Of a stretch of 39,521 nt of DNA, positions 24,135-30,990 are shown one piece after another. Positions within the stretch are counted from its first letter, which is position 1; each line of letters starts with the position of its first letter. This DNA comes from Desulfohalobiaceae bacterium S24 (GTDB lineage Bacteria > Desulfobacterota > Desulfovibrionia > Desulfovibrionales > Desulfothermaceae). The notes beneath the pieces are model-generated. The model was given only the letters and a program-made list of their open reading frames with translations. It made no database searches and was not told the DNA's origin. The position numbers were made by a program, and so were the translations under genes. Location of the stretch: contig JAABTT010000027.1 of assembly GCA_011389765.1 (NCBI GenBank), positions 1-39,521 of the forward strand, read 5' to 3'.

Positions 24135-25415
24135 TCAGCGCTCCAGGGTCAGGGCATAGCCCATGCCGCCGCCGATGCACAGGGCGCTCAGACCCTTGGA
24201 GTAGCCCTTGCGCTTCATTTCCATGGCCAGGGCATAGGTGATTCGGGCTCCGGTACAGCCGATGGGATGCCCGATGGAGATCCCGCTGCCGTTGGTATTG
24301 GTTCTGTTCTCATCTAGGCCGAGTTCTCTGATGCAGGCCAGGGCCTGGGAGGCAAAGGCCTCGTTCAGCTCCGTGTATTCCAGGTCCCGGACAGACCAGC
24401 CGGCTTTTTCCAGGGCCAGATGCGCGGCCGGAATGACCCCGAGCCCCATGTAGGCCGGATCAAGGGCTCCGGCTGCGTGGCTTTTGATGCGGGCCAGGAT
24501 GGGGAGTCCCATGGCTTCGGCCTTGTCCCGGCTCATCAACAGAAGCGCCGCCCCGGCATCGTTGATGCCCGATGCATTCCCGGCGGTGACCGTGCCGTCC
24601 TTTTTAAAGACCGCAGGCAGTTTGCCCATTTTTTCCAATGTGGTGTCCATGGGCCGCTCATCAACGGAAAAGATGATGGGGTCTTTTTTTCGCTGGGGAA
24701 TGGTCACCGGTACGATTTCCTCCTCCAAGACTCCGGAAGCAATGGCCGCCCTGGCCCGCTGATGGCTTTCCAGGCCGAGCTGGTCCTGCTCCTGCCGGCT
24801 GATTCCGTATTTTTCCGCGATGTTTTCCGCTGTGACCCCCATGTGATAATTGTAGTACAATTCCCAGAGTCCGTCATAGACCATGAGATCCCGGGCTTCG
24901 GCGTTGAACATCCGGGCCCCTTCCCGCAATTTGGGCAGGGCATAGGGTGTCTGGCTCATGTTTTCCATGCCGCCGGCAATCATCACTTCGGCGTCTCCGG
25001 TCTGAATGGCCTGGGTTGCCAGGGCCACGGCCTTCATGCCGGAAGCGCAGACTTTATTGATGGTGAAGGCCGGGGTCTCCTTGGGCATGCCCGCATATAT
25101 CGAGGCCTGGCGGGCCGGATTCTGTCCCTGTCCGGCCTGGAGCACATTGCCCATGATGACTTCGTCCACCTCGATTTCCCGGTGGGCGCTGTCCCATTGC
25201 TGGTACTGTTTTTCAAGATCAATCATCCCGCCGCCTTTGAGCGGCTCCGGGGCCTTGTCCAGCATGGAGCCGGCGGGTTTGGGCCTCAAACCGGCTTTTT
25301 TGAGGGTTTCACGAATGCAGAGAGCGCCTAGTCGGGCGGCAGGCGTATCTTTCAAAGTCCCTTGAAAATTGCCCACGGCTGTTCTGGCGCCGCTTACGAT
25401 CACCACTTCTTTCAT
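24135..25415 (-). CDS. Thiolase, acetyl-CoA C-acetyltransferase type
   Basis: This 426-residue thiolase has the full catalytic set: NKVCASGMKAV with nucleophile Cys123, NEAFASQ (351-357), GHPIGCTGAR with His383, and the C-terminal CIGGGMGYA with Cys413. It should catalyse the reversible condensation or cleavage of (aceto)acetyl-CoA. It is about 30 residues longer than typical thiolases because of an insertion around residues 46-80, rich in Lys, Pro and Glu. The ATG has AAGGAGTG, directly following the large inverted repeat 25428-25530. With the acyl-CoA synthetase upstream it suggests short- or medium-chain acid metabolism. Confidence 0.92.
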   Translation of the reverse strand: MKEVVIVSGARTAVGNFQGTLKDTPAARLGALCIRETLKKAGLRPKPAGSMLDKAPEPLKGGGMIDLEKQYQQWDSAHREIEVDEVIMGNVLQAGQGQNPARQASIYAGMPKETPAFTINKVCASGMKAVALATQAIQTGDAEVMIAGGMENMSQTPYALPKLREGARMFNAEARDLMVYDGLWELYYNYHMGVTAENIAEKYGISRQEQDQLGLESHQRARAAIASGVLEEEIVPVTIPQRKKDPIIFSVDERPMDTTLEKMGKLPAVFKKDGTVTAGNASGINDAGAALLLMSRDKAEAMGLPILARIKSHAAGALDPAYMGLGVIPAAHLALEKAGWSVRDLEYTELNEAFASQALACIRELGLDENRTNTNGSGISIGHPIGCTGARITYALAMEMKRKGYSKGLSALCIGGGMGYALTLER

Positions 25416-25427
25416 ACATCACTCCTT

Positions 25428-25530
25428 ATAAACTTTTTGGCGGCTTGCTGTGATCCGGGTGTATTCGACAATTTGAGGATGTTGTCGATTCATCGAGAAT
25501 ACGCGCACTGCAAGCCGCCAAAAAGTTTAT
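25428..25530 (-). repeat. Large nested inverted repeat abutting the thiolase ribosome site
   Basis: Perfect 21-bp arms (25428-25448 and 25510-25530) begin ATAAACTTTTTGGCGGC. Inside, GTATTC (25461-25466) pairs with GAATAC (25497-25502) and GACAA (25467-25471) with TTGTC (25482-25486). The transcript would form a long stem with a nested hairpin, and AAGGAG starts right after the 3' arm. Confidence 0.85.
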
Positions 25531-25574
25531 CTATTTAGGTTTACAAAATATTTCCACAATACGTCGCTTTCTCT

Positions 25575-27218
25575 TTAAAAATGTTGTTTTCGGATCTCTT
25601 TTTTGTTTGTCTTGCCCACGCTGGTTTTGGGGATGGCCGCGACAAAATCGATGCGATCGGGAACGCTGTACTTGGGTATGGTCCCGTTTTCAACAAATTG
25701 AGCAAAAAAGTCTTTGATGTCCTGTTCCGTGGTTTTTCCTGCGTATTCCTCTTTGAGGACAATCAAGGCCAGGGGGCGTTCACCCCATTTTTCGTCGGGG
25801 ATGCCCACCACAGCGGCCTCGCTGACCGCTTCGTGCTGGCTGACGATATCTTCCAACTCCAGGGAGGAGAGCCATTCACCACCGGTCTTGATAACGTCCT
25901 TGATCCGATCGGTGATCTGGAGGTAGCCTTCCGGATCGATAAAGCCGACGTCCCCGGTGTGCAGCCAGCCGTCCTGCCACAATTCTTCGCTTTTATCCGG
26001 ATCTTTGAAATAGCCCTGGGTCAGCCAGGGCGTTCTGGTGACCACTTCGCCAGTGGTTTGGCCGTCGTGGGGCAGGGGGTTGCCCATGGGGTCCACGATA
26101 TCCAGAAGGACATTGGGTGCGGGCATCCCGGTCCGGCAGCGATAATGGACCTGCCCGTCCATATCCAGGTCTTCCAGGCCCGGTTTGATCAGGGCCGCGG
26201 TGAGCAGGGGACAGGTTTCGGACATGCCGTAGGCGCTGGTGATATTGATATTGTGAGACAGGGCGGCCCTGCACAGGCCCTTGGGCAGAGCCGCTCCGCC
26301 GATGATCACCTTCCAGCTGGACAGGTCGAGATCCTTGATGACGGGACTGGATACCAGCATATGAATGATCGTGGGCACGCAATGGGAAAAGGTGACTTTT
26401 TCGCCGAGTACCAGCTTGAGAATCATTTCCGGTTCATACTTGCCCGGATAGACCTGCTTGTTTCCGAGCATGGTGCACATGTAGGGTACCCCCCAGGCAT
26501 GGACATGGAACATGGGGGTCAGAGGCATGTAAACGTCGGCGTTGTTCACGTCCAGAGACTTGTAGGTGGCGAAGGTCGAGAGCAGGCCGTAGGTGTGCAG
26601 AACCAGCTGGCGGTGACTGAAATAGACGCCTTTGGGCAGGCCGGTGGTGCCTGTGGTGTAAAACAAGGTGGCCATGGCGTCTTCGTCAAAATCATCAAAT
26701 TCAAAGGAGTCACTGCTTCCGGACATGAGGGCTTCATATTCCCCGCTCAAATCCAGGCTCGTTGCAGGCGCTTGGGCCTCGTCAGTCAAGAGGATGATTT
26801 TTTTCACGGTCTTGAGCTGGTCCTTGATCGCCTCCAGCAAGGGCAGAAAGTCTGAATTGACCAGTATGACGTCGTCTTCGGCATGATTGATGGTATACAG
26901 GAGCTGCTCCGGCGCCAGGCGGACGTTCACGGTGTGCAGGATCGCCCCCAGCATGGGAACCGCAAAAAAACATTCCAGATAGCGGTGGCTGTCCCAGTCC
27001 ATGACCCCCACGGTGTCGCCGGCATCGACGCCGTGATGCTTCAAGAGATTGGCCAATTGGCTGACGCGTTTGGCAAGGGTTGTGTAGTTGTAGCGGAATT
27101 GATCCCGGTAGACGATTTCCTGATCCGGAAATGAAACCAGGGGGGCCTGCAGCAGGTTTTTTATCAAGAGCGGAAAGGAGTGAGCTGACGGGGTTTTTTG
27201 AATCTTACGAATCGGCAT
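25575..27218 (-). CDS. AMP-forming acyl-CoA synthetase
   Basis: This 547-residue member of the ANL superfamily resembles medium/long-chain fatty acid CoA ligases. Adenylation motifs are present: FYTTGTTGLPKGVYFSH (about 186-202), YGMSETCPL, WLHTGDVGFIDPEGYLQITDR, IKTGGEWLSSLELE, and the C-terminal PKTSVGKTNKKEIRK holding the catalytic lysine. It activates a carboxylic acid with ATP and CoA; the chain length cannot be read. The start is the ATG at 27218, five bases after GGAGG; upstream in-frame starts (27230, 27266) lack this. It precedes the thiolase by 160 bp, largely filled by the inverted repeat, and both are probably one unit. Confidence 0.92.
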   Translation of the reverse strand: MPIRKIQKTPSAHSFPLLIKNLLQAPLVSFPDQEIVYRDQFRYNYTTLAKRVSQLANLLKHHGVDAGDTVGVMDWDSHRYLECFFAVPMLGAILHTVNVRLAPEQLLYTINHAEDDVILVNSDFLPLLEAIKDQLKTVKKIILLTDEAQAPATSLDLSGEYEALMSGSSDSFEFDDFDEDAMATLFYTTGTTGLPKGVYFSHRQLVLHTYGLLSTFATYKSLDVNNADVYMPLTPMFHVHAWGVPYMCTMLGNKQVYPGKYEPEMILKLVLGEKVTFSHCVPTIIHMLVSSPVIKDLDLSSWKVIIGGAALPKGLCRAALSHNINITSAYGMSETCPLLTAALIKPGLEDLDMDGQVHYRCRTGMPAPNVLLDIVDPMGNPLPHDGQTTGEVVTRTPWLTQGYFKDPDKSEELWQDGWLHTGDVGFIDPEGYLQITDRIKDVIKTGGEWLSSLELEDIVSQHEAVSEAAVVGIPDEKWGERPLALIVLKEEYAGKTTEQDIKDFFAQFVENGTIPKYSVPDRIDFVAAIPKTSVGKTNKKEIRKQHF

Positions 27219-27287
27219 ACGGGCCTCCATTCTGATGAAAATGCTGAAAAAACAAAAATTTTTCACTAATGGAAAACGATTGAAAGG

Positions 27288-27878
27288 TCAATTCAATCCA
27301 TAGCGCTGTAAGGTGCTTCTCTTGGGAATGCCGCCGGCGGTGTAGCCTTTTTCACGGTAGTAGGCTTCCAGCATTGGCTCCAGGGGAACGGTCCGCTTAT
27401 GGGGATCCGAGTTCAGACCCTGTCGGAGCATCCGCGCGGGCAGAGTGTCGTCCTTCCGGGTGATGCCCTCCCGGGTATTCATGTATCTCTCCAGAAGATG
27501 GATACGTTCGCCGGCTCGCAGGAACTCTCGATTGGAGATGCGCACTCCGGTGACGCTGGACCACAGTCTGGTATACAGGCTGAAATCGATGAGCCGGATG
27601 GCCAGGCAGGCCGCGTGCTTTTCAGCCAGGGCGTGAAAGCGGCCGGAGCAGGGGGCGCCGGTGCCCAGCAGAACACCGGGCATGACCGCCAGGACATTCG
27701 CGGGGGCCAGTGGGTCGATCCCGGGCTCGAGGCGCTCATACAGGAGTTTGACCCCCAGGCCCTTGCCGCCCAGGAACCTGCGTCTGTCCTCAGGGTCGAT
27801 GCGGGAGACCGACCAGGTGCGGTGTTTGAGATCGATTTCCAGAAGCTTGTTGGAGGGGCCGATTAAGTCCTGTTTCAT
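27288..27878 (-). pseudogene. Aldehyde:ferredoxin oxidoreductase with a large in-frame internal deletion
   Basis: The 196-residue frame joins the two ends of a tungsten aldehyde:ferredoxin oxidoreductase. Residues 1-85 are the AOR N-terminus (FLGGKGLGVKLLYERL, IDPLAPANVLAV, LLGTGAPCSGRF). From about residue 95 the text is the AOR C-terminus (SSVTGVRISNREFLRAGERI, DDTLPARML, EAYYREKGYTAGGIP). Known AORs have about 600 residues, so roughly 400 are missing, including the cysteines that bind the [4Fe-4S] cluster and most of the pterin site. The frame is nevertheless open throughout. It cannot be an active AOR. It overlaps the next gene by four bases (27875-27878), like a real operon. Confidence 0.85.
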
Positions 27879-28465
27879 GCCCAGCCCCTCAGGGTATAGT
27901 AGAGCAGGCCGAGATATTCTTTTGGCAACAGAAGCCTGGCCGTGTTGCGGGCATTTTCATGGGTATTTCTGCTGTCCGGTTCCACCAGGATGCTTTGTTT
28001 GGGAACCCCGAACCTGCGGAGCAGGGCGGCCATCAATTCCGATTCGGTGGGGCTCCCCGCCCGGACCTGCCAGCCGATATGTCCGCCTGACAGCACGATG
28101 AGCCGGGCATTGCCGGATTTGAACAACTCGTATCCGTGATAGAGCCGGTCAAAATTGTTGCCGGGCCTCGGTTTCAGGGTTTCCGGCCGGACATCGGCCA
28201 CCCCGCCGGCGAGGACCACGATCGCTCCTGCCCGGGGATACTCCCGGATCGCCCTCACCGGATATTTCTGTTCCAGGGAGCAGATCAGGACGTCCGCGAC
28301 TACGGTCAGTGAGGGCGGGATGAGGATGAGCAGCGCGAAACCCAGCAGGAGGCCACCCCATTTGTTCCCGGGTCTGTAAAACAGGCCGATCAGGATGAGG
28401 ATCAGCGTGCTCAGGCCAAGGGGGTACAGAAAGACGGGCAACAATTTGGAGAGGATGATTTCCAT
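27875..28465 (-). pseudogene. DUF218/YdcF-ElyC family membrane protein, internally deleted
   Basis: The 196-residue frame starts with two membrane helices (VFLYPLGLSTLILILIGLF; GGLLLGFALLILIPPSLTVV) and a DUF218 domain: AIVVLAGGVADV, LIVLSGGHIG, SILVEPDSRNTHENARNT. It then jumps straight to LPKEYLGLLYYTLRGWA, the usual extreme C-terminus. The expected middle (the segment with a VTSAxHMPRA-like motif and the following strand, roughly 55 residues) is absent, and relatives are near 250 residues. I infer an in-frame deletion. The family is linked to envelope polymer metabolism in E. coli. A short functional variant cannot be excluded. Confidence 0.65.
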
Positions 28466-28511
28466 GCCACATCCACCAGGAAGATTGTCGAGGTTGTAGG
28501 GGGCAGCCCAG

Positions 28512-28544
28512 AGACTGCAGGTCCCTTCCGGAAAATTGCAGTCT
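28512..28544 (-). repeat. Hairpin touching the stop codon of the alcohol dehydrogenase remnant
   Basis: AGACTGCA (28512-28519) pairs with TGCAGTCT (28537-28544). The TAG stop at 28543-28545 overlaps the stem, as in several intact genes of this window. Confidence 0.55.
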
Positions 28545-29007
28545 ATGGGGCAAAGGCTTTTTTGACAAGTTCCAGGGCGTCGTCAAAGGACACCTCCCGG
28601 GGATTGAAGATCAGGGAACCGTCATCGATGGCTTTTCTGGTGATGATTCCAAGTTGATTCCGGGAGGCGCCGGCCTCTTCCAGGGTTCGTGGCAATCGGC
28701 AGAGCGCATACAGCTTTTCCTGCAAATCGCGGGCCGTTTCCAGGACCCGCTGCCCCCGCTGTTCAGGTGCGCTGGAGGCAAAGGCCTCCATGGCGTGGGT
28801 CAGGGCGTCGCAGCCGTGTTCGTGGTAGCTTGCGGCCGCCTGGGTGACCACGGCAAGGGAGGAATCCGGGGGCACCTCGTCGAAGACCACGCCGAGGCTG
28901 AGCCCGGAAAGGTGTTACTTGATAAAACCCTTCTGGTGCCTTTCCATCACCTTTTCTGATTTTTGGACCAAGACCGGCAGAGCCATATGTACAAATTGGA
29001 TTGGCAT
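28543..29007 (-). pseudogene. Iron-containing alcohol dehydrogenase remnant (frameshifted and deleted)
   Basis: An ATG at 29007, preceded by GAGGAA, starts MPIQFVHMALPVLVQKSEKV, like an iron alcohol dehydrogenase N-terminus, but the frame stops at 28915. The text resumes in another frame at about 28890 with VVFDEVPPDSSLAVV and EHGCDALTHAMEAF. It then skips to QEKLYALCRLPRTLEEAG and the C-terminal NPREVSFDDALELVKKAF. Intact enzymes have about 380-400 residues; here about 150 remain. The GGGS cofactor loop and most metal ligands are missing. At least two internal deletions and one frameshift are needed. The main 115-residue frame is open but cannot encode an active enzyme. Confidence 0.85.
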
Positions 29008-29353
29008 GCTTAACTATTCCTCACGTGGAGCAATCCTTCGTCTAAAGGAAAACAGTCTGAGTTGCGGTTTTACAAAAAGAAAAGAAAAAGTAATCCAGCA
29101 GGGCCGCGTGCCTTTGACGACAATATTGACATACACTCTTTTCTCCGATAGCTTATCTGAACCTGTCAATGAAAAAAGAGCATTTTCCGGCCAGGGTGGG
29201 TGTCGAGGAGAATCCTTCGTTCTGTTTTGAACCCGGTGTACGGGCACCCTGCCTGAGCGGCACCTGAAACGGCCGGGCCTCAGCCTCTGCAACGAGACGC
29301 TGCAGTTCCACACGGGTGAACAGGCACACGGACATTTTCGAGGATCCACACTG
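29008..29353. other. Intergenic stretch before the STAS gene, with promoter
   Basis: This divergent spacer separates the alcohol dehydrogenase remnant from the polysaccharide operon. I see a sigma-70-like promoter at 29126-29154 and an ordinary GC-rich leader after it. Frames on either strand run through here but lack family resemblance, so I call none. Confidence 0.4.
29126..29154 (+). promoter_or_regulatory. Candidate sigma-70 promoter of the polysaccharide operon
   Basis: A consensus TTGACA (29126-29131) is 17 bases from TAGCTT (29149-29154), which would give a leader of about 190 bases before the STAS gene. The -10 is weak. Confidence 0.45.
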
Positions 29354-29692
29354 ATGCAGGTAACCGAAAAGATTGAAAACGGTGTGCTGGTCATTCGGCC
29401 GCAGGAGTCGCGGCTCGACGCCCACTCCGCCCCCGACTTCAAAAACAGCATTGTCGACGCCTCCTTTTCCGGATATACGGCGGTGGCCATCGATCTCGAT
29501 CAGGTCGTCTATATGGACAGCTCGGGGCTTTCCGCCCTGTTGTCCAGCCTCAAGAGCCTCGGTAAAAACGGGAGGATCGCCCTGTTCAATGTGCAGGAAA
29601 GGGTGCGAAAGCTTTTTGACATCACGCGACTGGACAAGCATGTTTTCAGGATATTTCCCTCGAAAGAGGAGGCGGTACGCAGTCTGCATTAA
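29354..29692 (+). CDS. STAS-domain anti-sigma factor antagonist
   Basis: This 112-residue single STAS domain is of the SpoIIAA/RsbV type. The signature VVYMDSSGLSALLSSLKSLG holds the phosphorylation loop, with Ser57 at the position phosphorylated in SpoIIAA. Such proteins bind an RsbW-type kinase when unphosphorylated and are released when phosphorylated. The matching kinase (37134) and phosphatase (37632) are in the convergent operon at the other end of this locus, so the three form a plausible partner switch. It is the first gene of the polysaccharide operon, 40 bp before the TPR lipoprotein. GAGG lies about ten bases before the ATG. Confidence 0.88.
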   Translation: MQVTEKIENGVLVIRPQESRLDAHSAPDFKNSIVDASFSGYTAVAIDLDQVVYMDSSGLSALLSSLKSLGKNGRIALFNVQERVRKLFDITRLDKHVFRIFPSKEEAVRSLH

Positions 29693-29732
29693 GCCCGATC
29701 AACGCTGAGAGTGATTCGTTTCAGGCAGAACA

Positions 29733-30236
29733 ATGCTTATTCTCCGTTCCAAGCCCCGTCAGTACCTCACCCATATCCTATTGCTCTTCCTCGTCGCCGG
29801 GTGCCTTCCCTGGCTCTATCATTCCAGACATCCGGAAATGGTCGCCTTCCGGCAGGCCGAACAGGCCTTTGCCAGGGGTGATTTCAAAGATGCGGCCGAG
29901 GCCTACTCCCGGGCCATCACGGAGGGGCTCCGGAGTGTCGAGGTCTATTCCAAACTGGGGGACGCCTCCCTGGCCGGCCAGGATTTCTCCAGGGCCGTCG
30001 AGGTCTTTCGGGCGCTTCATCAGTCCCATCCCGACAACCCGGTCTGGACTCTCAAGCTGGCCAGGACTTTGGGGGTCACCAAGCACTATGTCCAGGCCCT
30101 AAAACTTTTAGACCGGCTTTTGGAACAACGCCCGGAATGGCGTCCGGCCCTCATCGCCCGGGCCAGAATACGGACTGCACGCGGCGAGTTTCACAAGGCC
30201 ATCAACGACTACAAGCGCGCTCTGAAGGAGGGATGA
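29733..30236 (+). CDS. TPR lipoprotein
   Basis: This 167-residue protein starts with a hydrophobic segment ending in a lipobox (LLLFLVAGC, Cys24), so it is probably a lipoprotein on the periplasmic side. At least three tetratricopeptide repeats follow: AEQAFARGDFKDAAEAYSRAI, GDASLAGQDFSRAVEVFRAL and the RARIRTARGEFHKAINDYKRAL-like C-terminus. It resembles the small TPR adaptors of polysaccharide export machines, such as those assisting Pel or alginate secretion. Its stop overlaps the next gene's start region. A role in holding synthase and exporter together is inference. Confidence 0.8.
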   Translation: MLILRSKPRQYLTHILLLFLVAGCLPWLYHSRHPEMVAFRQAEQAFARGDFKDAAEAYSRAITEGLRSVEVYSKLGDASLAGQDFSRAVEVFRALHQSHPDNPVWTLKLARTLGVTKHYVQALKLLDRLLEQRPEWRPALIARARIRTARGEFHKAINDYKRALKEG

Positions 30237-30916
30237 TGAAAGCCCTGAGCCACAGCCTGCTGCTGACCGGAATGGTCCTGGCAATCTGCTGTCCGAATCT
30301 TCGGGCCCAGCAGTCAGGTGAGCCGCCCGCTTTCGGACTCGAACAATCTTTAGGCCTTCCCAGCCCCTCTGCAGCACCGAAGCGATCCGCTCAGCCGGGA
30401 GAGAAGATCGCGGACTGGCAGGCCCGTCTCGAGCTGGCCCGGGTCCTGAGTTATGTCCAGCGCTATCCGGAGGCCATCAGCCAGTACCGGCAGGTTCTTA
30501 AAGAAAAACCGGAGCACCAGCAGGCCAGGCTGGAACTGGCCAAGGTCCTGTTCTGGGCCGGTCGGAGCGAAGAAGCGCTTCAGGCCTTCCAGGGTATTCC
30601 CCGGGATGAACTGAGTCCGGAGGCCCGTATCGACCTGGCGGATATCTATGTCAGCCAGAAAGAATACGAACGGGCCATATCCCTGTATCGGGAGCATCTC
30701 CAGAATCATCCTGAGGACGACCGGGTCCGCTTCAAACTGGCCGAGGTCCTGAGCTGGCGTCAGAAATACGAGGAAGCCCTGAAACATTATCGGATCATCC
30801 TGGAGCACCGGCCAGAAGACATCCAGGTCCGCCGGAAGCTGTCCAGGGTCCTCATCTGGAATGGCGAGTACGATCGGGCCATCGAGCAGTTGCGCCGGAC
30901 CCTGCCAGATTCCTGA
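30236..30916 (+). CDS. Secreted TPR protein
   Basis: This 226-residue protein has a signal peptide (SLLLTGMVLAICCPNLRA, cut before QQSGE) and about four to five TPR units with regular 34-residue spacing. Examples are LELARVLSYVQRYPEAISQY, LELAKVLFWAGRSEEALQAF, IDLADIYVSQKEYERAISLY and FKLAEVLSWRQKYEEALKHY. The wording is the same as in the next gene, so the two may have arisen from one TPR scaffold. I start it at the ATG 30236, four bases after GGAGG; the ATG at 30233 is too close to that site, and the frame is open further upstream only inside the previous gene. Likely periplasmic. Confidence 0.82.
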   Translation: MKALSHSLLLTGMVLAICCPNLRAQQSGEPPAFGLEQSLGLPSPSAAPKRSAQPGEKIADWQARLELARVLSYVQRYPEAISQYRQVLKEKPEHQQARLELAKVLFWAGRSEEALQAFQGIPRDELSPEARIDLADIYVSQKEYERAISLYREHLQNHPEDDRVRFKLAEVLSWRQKYEEALKHYRIILEHRPEDIQVRRKLSRVLIWNGEYDRAIEQLRRTLPDS

Positions 30917-30990
30917 GGCAGGCTTACCCCTGTCCGGGCGGAAACATTTAAACGCTGCTCAACCTGAAACGAACAGCTGCAGAGAGGGTC

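Noticed and set aside
25428-25530. Insertion sequence or MITE ends around the large inverted repeat
   Set aside because: The element has no flanking target duplication that I can see and no second copy in the window, and its placement matches the other ribosome-site hairpins better than a transposon.
28844-29689. Frames on both strands (28844-29230 plus, 29153-29689 minus) around the STAS promoter
   Set aside because: One is antisense to the alcohol dehydrogenase remnant and the other overlaps the STAS gene in antisense. Neither has family features.
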